Assembly: GCA_014138725.1 (NCBI GenBank)
Contig: JACJID010000001.1
Location: forward strand, 496,001 to 560,000
DNA: 64,000 nucleotides
Reading direction: 5' to 3'
Source: Kutzneria viridogrisea
GTDB taxonomy: Bacteria > Actinomycetota > Actinomycetes > Mycobacteriales > Pseudonocardiaceae
Below the pieces are notes generated by a model. It was given only the letters and a program-made list of their open reading frames with translations. It was not told the DNA's origin and did no database searches. Position 1 is the first letter of the stretch; every line of letters starts with the position of its first letter. Of the stretch, positions 1 through 8,122 are shown one piece after another. Made by a program: the position numbers and the translations under genes.

Positions 1-1
1 G

Positions 2-136
2 CGCATCCTCATCCTGCCCGCGCTGCTGGCCCTGCTGGGCCGCGCCAGCTGGTGGCCCTCCCGCGCCGCGCGCAGGGCGGCCACCGCGCCTGCGCCCGCC
101 GAGACCACCGCCAGGCTGAGCCAGCCGATCCGGTAG
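2..136 (+). CDS. MMPL-family membrane exporter, C-terminal end only
   Basis: The reading frame enters from the left edge and stops with TAG at 134-136. The 44 residues visible start with a hydrophobic stretch (ILILPALLALLG) followed by R-A-S-W-W-P, which resembles the usual last membrane helix and the G-x-x-x-W-W motif at the end of MMPL (RND-type) lipid exporters, then a short Ala/Arg-rich tail. MMPL proteins export lipids and polyketides across the membrane. Its position directly upstream of the ACP suggests it exports the cluster product. The call rests on a short fragment. Confidence 0.6.
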   Translation, partial: RILILPALLALLGRASWWPSRAARRAATAPAPAETTARLSQPIR

Positions 137-158
137 TGCACAACCGATCGGCTCTCCA

Positions 159-198
159 GCGCGATGTCCCGGGATCCCCCTTCTCCGGGACATCGCGC
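159..198 (+). terminator. Perfect 14-bp inverted repeat after the exporter gene
   Basis: GCGCGATGTCCCGG (159-172) pairs perfectly with its complement at 185-198 across a 12-base loop. It begins 22 bases after the exporter stop codon and 110 bases before the ACP start. There is no T-tract, as is common for GC-rich actinomycete stem-loops. A terminator or mRNA-stabilising stem is most likely. Just downstream, CCTAT (212-216) and ATAGG form a second short inverted repeat, and TATAGG occurs twice (about 225-242), which may mark the promoter or operator of the ACP transcript. Confidence 0.5.
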
Positions 199-307
199 GC
201 CGCCGTCGCCCCCTATGGGAAAAATATAGGAGCCCGTATAGGTCCCGGTGCGAGTCTCCTCCCGCGGGCCACCGGACCGGCCCGCCAATCACGCGGGAGA
301 GACGAAC

Positions 308-583
308 ATGACCACTGCGAATGCCAACGCGTCCACCGGTGTCGGCGACGAGCTGCGGGCCAAGGTGAAGGAGATCGTCTGCGAGATCCTGGAGATCGAC
401 CCCGAGGAGATGACCGGGGAGAGCCTGTTCAAGGAGGACCACGGCGCTGACTCGATGGGTGCCATCGAGATCCTGTCCTCCCTGGAGCGCACCCTCGGCG
501 TGGACATCGACCAGAGCGAGCTCGCCCGCATGGTCAACCTCGACGGGGTCATCGCCGTCGTCGCCGAGGCCATGGCCGCCTGA
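308..583 (+). CDS. Acyl carrier protein
   Basis: A 91-residue carrier protein of the PP-binding family. The phosphopantetheine attachment site is Ser49 in the motif G-A-D-S-M-G, and the surrounding helices (I-C-E-I-L-E-I-D before, I-E-I-L-S-S-L-E after) are typical. ATG at 308 was chosen because it follows GGGAGAGAC; an upstream in-frame start would add a non-conserved Arg/Pro tail. It is the first gene after the intergenic hairpin and would carry the growing chain for the ketosynthase 28 bases downstream. It is a discrete ACP, as in type II systems. Confidence 0.93.
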   Translation: MTTANANASTGVGDELRAKVKEIVCEILEIDPEEMTGESLFKEDHGADSMGAIEILSSLERTLGVDIDQSELARMVNLDGVIAVVAEAMAA

Positions 584-611
584 GCCGACACCGAGCAGGG
601 GGGAGGACCGC

Positions 612-1832
612 ATGGACAGCGCGCGCGAGCCGAGGCGGGTGGTCGTCACCGGACTCGGTGTGGTGACCAGCATCGGCACCGGGGTCGGGGAGTTCCTGAC
701 CGGGCTGAGATCGGGCCGCAGCGGGGTCAAGCCGATCACCTCGTTCGAGACGGCGGGCTACGCGCACGCCAACGGGTGCGAGATCACCGACTTCGATCCG
801 GCGCGGCGGCTGCACGAGGCCGGTGCGGAGGAACTGGGCCGTGCGGGCCAGTTCTCGGCGGCGGCGGCGCGCATGGCCGTGGCCGACGGGGCGATGCCCG
901 TGCGGGCGCTGCGGGAGGAGCGCGTGCTGGTCTCCGTGGGGACCACCGACGGCGAGTCCCGCGACCTGGACCGGCTGGCGATCCTGGACTACCAGGACGG
1001 GCCCGCCCACCTGGCGCGGCGCTCGCCAGCGGGCAGGCTGTCCAGTGCCATCGTGCGCGAGCTCGGACTGTCCGATGTGGAGGCCGTGACCATCCCGACC
1101 GCCTGCGCCGCGGGCAACTACGCCATCGGGCACGGCATGGACGCCATCCGCGCCGGTGACGTGGACGTGGCCCTGTGCGGCGGGGTGGACGCCCTGTGCC
1201 GCAAGACCTACGCCGGGTTCTACCGGCTCGGCGCGATGGCGCCGGAGGTCTGCCAGCCCTTCGACCGGGACCGCAAGGGCATCCTGGTCGGCGAGGGCGC
1301 GGGCATCCTGCTGATGGAGAGCCTGGAGCACGCCCTGGCACGAGGGGCGCGCATCTACGCCGAACTGCTCGGCTACGGGCTGACCTGCGACGCGCTCAGC
1401 CCGGTCGCACCGGACCAGGACAGCCTGGCCCGCTGCATGCGGCTGGCCCACGAGAACGCCGGGGTGAAGCCGACCGACATCGACTTCATCTCCGCGCACG
1501 GCACCGGTACCAAGGCCAACGACATGACCGAGGTGGCGGCCATCCGGCAGGCGTTCACCGACGCGCCGCCGCCCACGGTGTCCATCAAGGGCATGCTGGG
1601 CCACGCCATGGGTGCCGCGAGCGCGCTGGGTGCCGCCGCCTGCGCGCTGGCGATCACGGAGGGCTTCATCCCGCCGACGATCAACCACCGGGAGACCGAC
1701 CCCGAGTGCCAGGTGGACTGCGTGCCCAACCAGGCGCGGCCCGCCGAGGTCAGGGTGGTGCAGAACAACGCGCTGGCCTTCGGCGGCAACAACGCGGTGC
1801 TGATCCTGGGACGGTACGGGACCGCGGCATGA
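612..1832 (+). CDS. Beta-ketoacyl-ACP synthase (KS-alpha-like), catalytic triad intact
   Basis: A 406-residue FabF/type II PKS ketosynthase that extends acyl chains by decarboxylative condensation. The thiolase-fold signatures are clear: N-terminal V-V-V-T-G-L-G, nucleophile Cys165 in T-A-C-A-A-G, His296 in S-A-H-G-T-G-T and His331 in G-M-L-G-H-A-M-G. The ATG at 612 follows GGGGGGAGG. The stop overlaps the next ATG by ATGA. No acyltransferase is encoded nearby, so malonyl loading would have to come from the fatty acid synthase transacylase, as in other type II systems. Its probable partner is the degenerate KS at 3552-4685. Confidence 0.94.
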   Translation: MDSAREPRRVVVTGLGVVTSIGTGVGEFLTGLRSGRSGVKPITSFETAGYAHANGCEITDFDPARRLHEAGAEELGRAGQFSAAAARMAVADGAMPVRALREERVLVSVGTTDGESRDLDRLAILDYQDGPAHLARRSPAGRLSSAIVRELGLSDVEAVTIPTACAAGNYAIGHGMDAIRAGDVDVALCGGVDALCRKTYAGFYRLGAMAPEVCQPFDRDRKGILVGEGAGILLMESLEHALARGARIYAELLGYGLTCDALSPVAPDQDSLARCMRLAHENAGVKPTDIDFISAHGTGTKANDMTEVAAIRQAFTDAPPPTVSIKGMLGHAMGAASALGAAACALAITEGFIPPTINHRETDPECQVDCVPNQARPAEVRVVQNNALAFGGNNAVLILGRYGTAA

Positions 1833-2620
1833 CGGCCTTCCCAGTGCTCCGCAGGAAGTCCACATCTGACAGTCCTGTTCGGACATTGCTGCTGCACGGC
1901 CTCGGCTGCACGAACGCGATGTGGGACGAGTTCGTGGTGCACGCGGACGGGCGGCTGGAGCTGTGGGACGTCACCCTGCCCTGGCACGGGGTGGACGACC
2001 CGCGGTGGAGCCACGGCGAGGACCAGGCCACGGCGCTGGCCGAGGTGCTCGCCGGGTTCGACGCGGTCCTCGCGCACTCCTACACCGCGGGGCTGCTGCT
2101 GGAGGTCTTCGCCGAGGGACTGTCGCCAGCCGTGCCCTCGGTGCTGACCAACGCCTTCTACCGGGCCGGTGCCGAGCAGTTCGACTGGTCCACGATCACC
2201 TACTACCTCAACGACTTCCACCTGATCTTCGCGGAGGCGCTGCGCTGGGGCCCCGCCGCCCGGCTGACCGAGCAGCAGCGGTCCAAGCTCGCGCTGCGGT
2301 TGCGCGACCAGATCGGCCCGCACGGCTGGGTGCGCTTCTTCGCGACCTACCTTCGTTCGTCCACACTGGACCTGAGCGAGGTCCGCGCCCCGCAGCTGGT
2401 GCTGTCCGCCGCGTGCGACATCGCCGCCCGCGCCGAGGACGGCCGCGCGCTGGCCCAGGCCCTGCCCGAGGGCCGGTTCGCCGAGCTCGCCGACTGCGGG
2501 CACTTCCCGATGCTGGAGCGGCCCGAGCGGTTCGCCCGCCTGGTGTCGGACTTCCTCAGCGACGCGGCCGGTTCCTGGTCGCCGCACACCACCGACGTTG
2601 CCTGTCTGGAGTTGACGTGA
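1829..2620 (+). CDS. Alpha/beta hydrolase, possible type II thioesterase or chain-release enzyme
   Basis: A 263-residue alpha/beta-hydrolase fold protein. The oxyanion strand L-L-L-H-G-L-G is at residues 19-25, the probable nucleophile elbow reads A-H-S-Y-T (a variant of G-x-S-x-G), and the C-terminal catalytic His is in D-C-G-H-F-P. It starts inside the stop of the ketosynthase (ATGA) and ends with GTGA into the next gene, so translation is probably coupled. In this setting hydrolytic editing or release of acyl chains from the ACP is likely. The exact substrate cannot be read from sequence. Confidence 0.8.
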   Translation: MTAFPVLRRKSTSDSPVRTLLLHGLGCTNAMWDEFVVHADGRLELWDVTLPWHGVDDPRWSHGEDQATALAEVLAGFDAVLAHSYTAGLLLEVFAEGLSPAVPSVLTNAFYRAGAEQFDWSTITYYLNDFHLIFAEALRWGPAARLTEQQRSKLALRLRDQIGPHGWVRFFATYLRSSTLDLSEVRAPQLVLSAACDIAARAEDGRALAQALPEGRFAELADCGHFPMLERPERFARLVSDFLSDAAGSWSPHTTDVACLELT

Positions 2621-3555
2621 ATCCTGTCGTCACCACCGCGCCCGCCCCCGCAGTCACGCGGGTGGAGCTGCGGCCCCGCTACGAGGGCTCGAACATCTGC
2701 ACCTGGATCGGGTTCAAGCACGTCAACTACCTCGTGGAGGAGGCGGTGCTGGACCACCTGCGTCAGCGCGGCCTGCCCGCGGGCCGGTTGTACGAGCGCC
2801 ACGGCATCTGCGTGGACCTCAGCTCGATCGACACCCGGATGTGGACCGCCTACCACATCGACGACCTGGCCGTGGCCACCGTGCGCCAGCTGGAATCCGA
2901 GGACCACCGGCTGCATTTCCTGGTCGAGATGACCGCCGAGCGGGAGACCTCGGTGAAGACGGTGACCGCGCGCGTGGCGGTGACCCTGCGGCAGGACCCG
3001 CGTGGCTTCCCCGCGGAGCCCGCCCCGGTCGAGGTGGCCGCGAACCTGGTGCCCAGGCTCGGGCCCTCGGCGGAGCCGACCCTGCCAGCGGGCGCCGACC
3101 CGGTCGCCCAGCTCACCAAGGGGCACAACGCCTTCGCGTGGAGCTGGCGCATCCCCTACCCGTACTGCCACTTCACCGAGCGCCTGCAGATGTCGGGCTA
3201 CCTGCGGCTGATGGAGGAGGCGGTGGACCTGTTCCTGGCCGACCGCGGGGTGTCCATCCACACCCTGCTCTCGGAGCAGAACTGGATCCCGGTGGTGCCC
3301 AGCTCCTCGGTGGAGATGCTGGCGGAGGTGGGCATGGAGGAGGAGCTGATCACCGTGTTCACCGTGGAGACGGTGTTCAAGCGGCTCACCTACACCGCCC
3401 GCATGGACTGCTACGTGCGGCGCGATGGCGTGCTGGTGAAGACCGCGACCGGGCGGATCACCCACGGCTACGCGGTGATCGAGAACCGGCGCGACTGGCG
3501 CCAGGTGGACTTCGACGACCGCCTGCTGACCGCGTTGCGGGGGAACCAGCGGTGA
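2617..3555 (+). CDS. Double-hotdog thioesterase-like protein
   Basis: A 312-residue protein with two hotdog-like halves. The first (about 20-140) carries the helix-plus-turn H-V-N-Y-L-V-E-E-A and a strand region V-T-A-R-V-A-V-T-L. The second (about 170-300) carries a 4HBT-like segment, M-S-G-Y-L-R-L-M-E-E-A. Such tandem hotdogs are acyl-CoA/ACP thioesterases or dehydratases. The GTG start at 2617 overlaps the upstream stop. With two separate FabZ-like proteins further down, a thioesterase role is more probable than a third dehydratase, but neither is proven. Confidence 0.7.
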   Translation: MNPVVTTAPAPAVTRVELRPRYEGSNICTWIGFKHVNYLVEEAVLDHLRQRGLPAGRLYERHGICVDLSSIDTRMWTAYHIDDLAVATVRQLESEDHRLHFLVEMTAERETSVKTVTARVAVTLRQDPRGFPAEPAPVEVAANLVPRLGPSAEPTLPAGADPVAQLTKGHNAFAWSWRIPYPYCHFTERLQMSGYLRLMEEAVDLFLADRGVSIHTLLSEQNWIPVVPSSSVEMLAEVGMEEELITVFTVETVFKRLTYTARMDCYVRRDGVLVKTATGRITHGYAVIENRRDWRQVDFDDRLLTALRGNQR

Positions 3556-4685
3556 GCGCGCCGACCGCGATCGCCACCGGCGAACTGGTGCTGTCGGCCT
3601 GGTCGGCGGTCTCGCCCTTCGGGGTGGGCCGCGAGCCCTTCCGCGAGGGCCTGCGCTCGGGCCGCTCCGGCATAGCCGCGCTGGACGCCGAGGCCTTTCC
3701 CGGCCCGTACACCACCGCCGGGCTGGTGCCGGACTTCAGCGCCGCGAAGTACCTGGGCCGCAAGGGAACCCGGTTGATGGACCGGCTCACCGCGCTGGCC
3801 GTCACCGCCGTGGGCGGCCTGGTCGAGCAGTGCCGGGACGACCTGTCCGCGGCCCCGGAGCGGGCCGGGCTGGTGCTGGGTACCGGCTGGGCCAGTGTGC
3901 AGAGCATCATGGACACCACCAGGGACTCGGTCAACGGGGAGAAGCCCTACCACGTGGACCCGGCCAAGTTCCCGAACACGGTGATGAACAAGGCGGCCGG
4001 GCAGAGCGCGATCTGGCACACCATCAAGGGGCCCAACACCACCATCTCCGGGGACTGGCTGACCGGGCTGCTCGCGCTGAGCTACGCGACCCGGCTCTAC
4101 CGGGGCGGGCACTGCGATCTCGTGCTGTGCGGGGCGGTGGAGGAGTACTCCACGCAGCGGGCCTGGCTGGACTGGCACAGTGGCGAGGCCGGTGGGGACG
4201 GGGCAGCGGCCCTGGGTGAGGGCGGGGCCTTCGTCCTGCTGGAGTCCGCGGAGTCCGCGCGCCGGTCCGGACGCGGCCCGCTGGTGCGGCTGGCGGGCAC
4301 GGGGTTCCGCTCCTGCCAGGACGGTGCCGGGGTCCGGGACACGCTGGAGACCTGCGTGCGCGGCACCCTGCGGCGCGCGGGCGTCAGCCCCGAGCAGGTC
4401 CGGCTGATCGCGCCCGCCGATCTGCCCGGCCCGGCCGGTGCGGCCGAGGACGAGGCGCTGACCGTGGTCTTCGGCGCGGACAACGCCTCGTGCCGCCGGA
4501 TCCACTGCCGTGCGCAGCTCGGCGACACCACCGCGGCGGCGACGGTCTTCCAGCTGGCGGCCGCGCTGGCCGAGGTGGAACGGGGAGCGGTGCACGACAC
4601 GGGCGAGTACGCGCTGGTGACCGGGATCGGCCGGGACGGCATGGTGGGCTGTGCGCTGCTCGGCGGCTGCGGGGACCCGGCATGA
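3552..4685 (+). CDS. Degenerate ketosynthase, chain-length-factor-like (KS-beta)
   Basis: A 377-residue ketosynthase homologue that lacks all three catalytic residues. Aligned on the conserved S-x-x-x-x-x-G loop (S-G-D-W-L-T-G at 166-172), the nucleophile Cys is Trp169; the first His region reads A-P-A-D-L-P and the second A-Q-L-G-D-T. Type II PKS chain-length factors usually carry Gln in place of Cys, so Trp is unusual. The gene is shorter than the KS-alpha upstream and is embedded in the same overlapping operon (GTG at 3552, ATGA at its end). It most likely pairs with the KS at 612-1832 and sets chain length. Confidence 0.8.
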   Translation: MSAPTAIATGELVLSAWSAVSPFGVGREPFREGLRSGRSGIAALDAEAFPGPYTTAGLVPDFSAAKYLGRKGTRLMDRLTALAVTAVGGLVEQCRDDLSAAPERAGLVLGTGWASVQSIMDTTRDSVNGEKPYHVDPAKFPNTVMNKAAGQSAIWHTIKGPNTTISGDWLTGLLALSYATRLYRGGHCDLVLCGAVEEYSTQRAWLDWHSGEAGGDGAAALGEGGAFVLLESAESARRSGRGPLVRLAGTGFRSCQDGAGVRDTLETCVRGTLRRAGVSPEQVRLIAPADLPGPAGAAEDEALTVVFGADNASCRRIHCRAQLGDTTAAATVFQLAAALAEVERGAVHDTGEYALVTGIGRDGMVGCALLGGCGDPA

Positions 4686-5044
4686 GGGGCTGGCCGGTGC
4701 GCGTCACCGAGGACGCGGGCGATCGCATCAGGTCGGTGGTCGAGATCGCGGCGAACGACCCGGTGTTCGAGGGCCACTACCCGGGTTTCCCCATCCTGCC
4801 CGGGCTCTACCTGGTGCAGTACGTGGACTCCACCGTGCGCGCCGTGCGCTGTGTGCCGGGCCTGCGCATGGTCGCGGTGGAGCGGGTCCGCTTCCTGCGA
4901 CCGGTCCGGCCCGGGGGCGCGGTGTCGGTCGAGATCGGCGTGCGGGACGAGGAAGCGGACGGGTTCCGTTGCAGCGCAACGGTGTCCACTGGAACCGAGG
5001 CGGTCTGTGAGATGCGGCTGCGCTACCGGCAGGAGGCGGCATGA
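4682..5044 (+). CDS. FabZ-like hotdog dehydratase subunit A
   Basis: A 120-residue single hotdog protein. Residues 31-41 (G-H-Y-P-G-F-P-I-L-P-G) match the FabZ/FabA active-site motif with His32 in place. The acidic partner that follows the P-G in FabZ is Gln46 here, so the classical His/Glu pair is incomplete. It is shorter than FabZ (about 145) and overlaps both neighbours by 4 bases. Together with the next gene it may form a heteromeric dehydratase, as described for aryl polyene ApeI/ApeP-type pairs; that pairing is inferred from layout. Confidence 0.82.
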   Translation: MRGWPVRVTEDAGDRIRSVVEIAANDPVFEGHYPGFPILPGLYLVQYVDSTVRAVRCVPGLRMVAVERVRFLRPVRPGGAVSVEIGVRDEEADGFRCSATVSTGTEAVCEMRLRYRQEAA

Positions 5045-5517
5045 CCGGGGTGGACCGGATCAAGGCGCTCATCCCGCACCGGTACCCGATCCTGCTGGTG
5101 GACCGGGTGTCCGAAGTGGACCCAGGGCGGACCTTGGTGGCGCACAAGGCGGTCACGGTGGCCGAGCCGTGCTACGCGCACCTGCCCGAGGACGCGCCCG
5201 CACAGGCCTACGCCTACCCGGTGAGCCTGCTGCTGGAGTCCTGGGCGCAGTCGGCGGTGATCCTCGCCTGCTGGCTCAAGCCCAACCCGGACGTGTTGGC
5301 GGGCAAGGTGGAGCTGGCCGCGGGCCTGCGCGGTGCCGAGCTGCTGGCCCCGGTGTACCCGGGTGTGGTGCTGGAGCACCGGGTGCAGGTGCTGCGCGAG
5401 GTGGACGAGGCGGCCGTGGTCGCGGGCAGCACCCTGGTGGACGGCGAGACCGTGCTGCGGGTCGCCCAGTTCACGGTGGCGCTGCGCGACTCCTCGGTGC
5501 TGGGGGTGGGGGTGTGA
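5041..5517 (+). CDS. FabZ-like hotdog dehydratase subunit B
   Basis: A 158-residue FabZ-type protein. The N-terminal block I-P-H-R-Y-P-I-L-L-V-D-R-V (11-23) is the FabZ signature. The catalytic helix retains Glu66 in L-L-L-E-S-W-A-Q, but the loop before it is rebuilt: His47 sits in A-H-L-P and the F-P-G that usually follows is missing, with five extra residues before the Glu. It is thus complementary to the preceding protein, which has the His motif but no Glu. It would dehydrate 3-hydroxyacyl-ACP to the trans-enoyl form. Confidence 0.82.
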   Translation: MTGVDRIKALIPHRYPILLVDRVSEVDPGRTLVAHKAVTVAEPCYAHLPEDAPAQAYAYPVSLLLESWAQSAVILACWLKPNPDVLAGKVELAAGLRGAELLAPVYPGVVLEHRVQVLREVDEAAVVAGSTLVDGETVLRVAQFTVALRDSSVLGVGV

Positions 5518-6254
5518 CCGCGCGGCCAGTGGCGCTGGTGACCGGCGGTTCCCGCGGGATCGGCCGCGCCGTGGTGACCCGGCTCGCCGAGGACGGCTAC
5601 GACCTCGCCTTCTGCTACCGGTCCAACGCCGAGGCGGCGGCACTGGTGGCCAAGCTGGCCGCCGACGCCGGTGCGGCGGTGTTCTGCGAGCAGGTCGACG
5701 TCGCCGAACACGGCGCGGCCAAGAAGTTCGTGCGTGCCGCCGAGCGCGAGCTCGGCCCGATCCGGGCAGTGGTGGCCAACGCGGGCCTCGTGCGGGACAA
5801 CCCGTTGGTGCTGCTGGGACAGCAGGACTGGCAGGACGTGCTGCGGGTGAACCTGGACGGGGTCTACAACATCTGCTCGGCCGCGGTGTTCGGCATGGTC
5901 AAGCGGCGCGCGGGCACGGTGATCACCATGTCCTCGGTCGCCGGGGTGCACGGCCACGCCACCCAGACCAACTACTCCGCGGCCAAGGCCGGGGTCATCG
6001 GTTTCACCAAGGCCCTGGCCAAGGAGGTCGGTCCGTACGGGATCCGGGCCAACGTGGTGTCGCCCGGCTTCATCGAGACGGACATGACCGCCGCGCTGTC
6101 CCAGGAACGGACCGAGGGGCTGGCCGCGAGCATCCCGCTGCGCCGGTTCGGCGGCCCCGGCGAGGTGGCCGACCTGGTGTCCTTCCTGGTCTCCGACCGG
6201 GCCTCCTACATCACCGGGCAGGTGCTCGGGGTCGACGGCGGCCTCGTGCTCTGA
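5514..6254 (+). CDS. 3-oxoacyl-ACP reductase (FabG-like)
   Basis: A 246-residue classical short-chain dehydrogenase. The NADPH-binding motif T-G-G-S-R-G-I-G is at residues 9-16, N-A-G near residue 87, and the catalytic Ser, Tyr and Lys lie in M-S-S-V-A-G and Y-S-A-A-K. The C-terminus S-P-G-F-I-E-T-D-M and Y-I-T-G-Q-V is the FabG signature. It would reduce the beta-keto group after each condensation by the upstream KS pair. The GTG start overlaps the previous stop. No enoyl reductase lies beside it, which favours a polyene product. Confidence 0.92.
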   Translation: MTARPVALVTGGSRGIGRAVVTRLAEDGYDLAFCYRSNAEAAALVAKLAADAGAAVFCEQVDVAEHGAAKKFVRAAERELGPIRAVVANAGLVRDNPLVLLGQQDWQDVLRVNLDGVYNICSAAVFGMVKRRAGTVITMSSVAGVHGHATQTNYSAAKAGVIGFTKALAKEVGPYGIRANVVSPGFIETDMTAALSQERTEGLAASIPLRRFGGPGEVADLVSFLVSDRASYITGQVLGVDGGLVL

Positions 6255-6280
6255 GCCGCACCACGAAAGCGAGGTACGCC

Positions 6281-6988
6281 ATGGCCAAGCCCAGAACACC
6301 GAGGTTCTACTTCTCCCTGCGCAGCCCGTACTCCTGGCTGGCCTACCGGGACCTGCTCGCCAGGCACCCGGACCTGGTGCCGCTGCTGGACTGGCGGCCC
6401 TACTACGAACCCGACGAGCACAGCACCCGGCTGATCACCGAGCTCGGCGGGGACCTGCCCTACACCGACATGTCCCGGGCCAAGCACCTGTACATCCTCC
6501 AGGACGTGGGCAGGCTCGCGGCCGAGCGTGGGCTGGAGCTGAGCTGGCCCGTGGACAAGCAGCCGGTCTGGGAGGTCCCGCACCTGGGTTACCTCCACGC
6601 CCACCGGCACGGCCTGGGCGCGCGGTACGTCGACCTGGTCTACCGGGCCCGGTGGGAGCAGGGCCGCGACATCTGCTCGCGGGAGACCATCGGCGAGATC
6701 GGCGCCGAACTCGGCCTGGACCCCGCGGCGATCGCCGCCGCCAGCGAGGACGAGCAACTGCGGGCCGAAGGCGCCGCGGTGATGGTGCAGGCGGGCCGGG
6801 ACGGCGCCTTCGGCGTGCCGTTCTTCGTGCACGGCTTCACCCGGTTCTGGGGCGTGGACCGGCTGGACGCCTTCGCCGCGCACGTGCGGTCGGCGGCGGC
6901 ACCGGCCCAGCGGCTGCCCGAGCCGGTGGCCGGTGCGGTCGGGCTGGGCCGCTCGCCCGACGACGGGCACGCCGGGGGCTGCGGGTGA
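6281..6988 (+). CDS. DsbA-like / 2-hydroxychromene-2-carboxylate isomerase family protein
   Basis: A 235-residue thioredoxin-fold protein of the DSBA/HCCA-isomerase family. The family opening F-Y-F-S-L-R-S-P-Y-S-W-L is at 9-20, and the closing cis-Pro strand reads G-V-P-F-F-V followed by F-W-G-V-D-R-L-D. There is no CxxC, so it is not an oxidoreductase. In reducing type II PKS clusters for cinnamoyl lipids, homologues isomerise a polyene double bond before ring closure; a similar role here is inferred. It has its own RBS (GCGAGG) after a 26-base gap, and its last codons overlap the next GTG. Confidence 0.82.
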   Translation: MAKPRTPRFYFSLRSPYSWLAYRDLLARHPDLVPLLDWRPYYEPDEHSTRLITELGGDLPYTDMSRAKHLYILQDVGRLAAERGLELSWPVDKQPVWEVPHLGYLHAHRHGLGARYVDLVYRARWEQGRDICSRETIGEIGAELGLDPAAIAAASEDEQLRAEGAAVMVQAGRDGAFGVPFFVHGFTRFWGVDRLDAFAAHVRSAAAPAQRLPEPVAGAVGLGRSPDDGHAGGCG

Positions 6989-8121
6989 GCGAGGACCTTG
7001 GCCTGCCCGAACTGCGCGAGCTCGCCAAGTCGTTCTGGGCCAAGGAGGTCACCCCGCACCAGCCCCGCTGGCGGGCCGCGCACCAGGTGGACCGCGAGCT
7101 GTGGACCACCGCGGGCGGTGCGGGCTTGCTCTGCGTGGGCGTGCCCGAGCCGTACGGCGGCGGCGGGGGGTCCTTCGCGCACGAGGTGGTGCTGGCCGAG
7201 GAGCAGGCCAGGGCCGGTGACACCTCGTGGGGCCGCACCGCGCACGACATCGTGGCGCGGTACCTGCTGCTGCACGGCACCGAGCGGCAGAAGACCCGCT
7301 GGCTGCCCAGGATGGCCGCGGGCGAGCTGGTCGGCGCGCTCGCGATCACCGAGCCGGACGCGGGCTCCGACGTGCAGGCGATCACCACCAGGGCGCGGCG
7401 CGTCGCGGGCGGCTACCTGCTGCACGGGGCGAAGACCTTCGTCACCAACGGGATCCACTCCGGGCTGGTGCTCGTGCTGGCCAAGGTTGCCGACCCGGAG
7501 CGGCGCACGCCGCCGCTGTCGCTGTTCGTGCTGGAGACCGCCGGGCTGCCCGGCCTGCACCGGGGGCCCGCGCTGGAGAAGATCGGCCTGCACGGCCAGG
7601 ACACCGCCGAGCTGTTCCTGGACGGGGTCGAACTCACCGCGGAGCACCTGCTCGGCGAGGTGGAGGGGCGCGGGCTCGCCCAGTTGCTGCCGCTGATCTC
7701 CCGTGAGCGCCTGCTCATCGCGGTGACCTCGGTGGCGGTGATGGAGACCGCGCTGGCCGAGACGGTGCGCTACTGCAAGCAGCGCCGCGCCTTCTCCCGG
7801 CCGCTGATGCGCTTCCAGAACACCCAGTTCGTGCTCGCCGGGGCGGCGGCCCAGGTCGCCGCGAGCCGGGCGCTGCTGGACTCGACCGTGGCCGCGGAAC
7901 TGGTCCGGGGCGCTAGCATGGCGGAGGTCGCACTGGCGAAGCTGTGGTGCACCGAACGGTTGGGCGAGGTGCTCGACAGCTGCCTGCAACTGTTCGGCGG
8001 CTACGGCTATATGAGCGAGTATCCGGTCGCACGAGCCTGGGCGGACGCCAGGGTCGCGCGGATCTTCGGCGGTACCAACGAAATCATGCGCGAGATCGTC
8101 GCGGCCTCACTGGGGGAGTGA
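6985..8121 (+). CDS. Acyl-CoA dehydrogenase, long-chain type
   Basis: A 378-residue FAD-dependent acyl-CoA dehydrogenase. A-I-T-E-P-D-A-G-S-D is the FAD/substrate strand motif and F-G-G-Y-G-Y and I-F-G-G-T-N-E-I-M the C-terminal signatures. The base position used by medium-chain enzymes (E of E-G-T) is Gly here. The Glu in R-E-R-L-L-I-A matches the catalytic Glu of the long-chain (LCAD) branch, so the enzyme is probably active. In the cluster it could desaturate an acyl-ACP or starter thioester. GTG at 6985 overlaps the isomerase stop. Confidence 0.88.
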   Translation: MSEDLGLPELRELAKSFWAKEVTPHQPRWRAAHQVDRELWTTAGGAGLLCVGVPEPYGGGGGSFAHEVVLAEEQARAGDTSWGRTAHDIVARYLLLHGTERQKTRWLPRMAAGELVGALAITEPDAGSDVQAITTRARRVAGGYLLHGAKTFVTNGIHSGLVLVLAKVADPERRTPPLSLFVLETAGLPGLHRGPALEKIGLHGQDTAELFLDGVELTAEHLLGEVEGRGLAQLLPLISRERLLIAVTSVAVMETALAETVRYCKQRRAFSRPLMRFQNTQFVLAGAAAQVAASRALLDSTVAAELVRGASMAEVALAKLWCTERLGEVLDSCLQLFGGYGYMSEYPVARAWADARVARIFGGTNEIMREIVAASLGE

Positions 8122-8122
8122 G

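Noticed and set aside
6985-8121. Acyl-CoA dehydrogenase thought inactive
   Set aside because: The E-G-T Glu is absent, but the LCAD-type Glu in R-E-R-L-L-I-A supplies the base.
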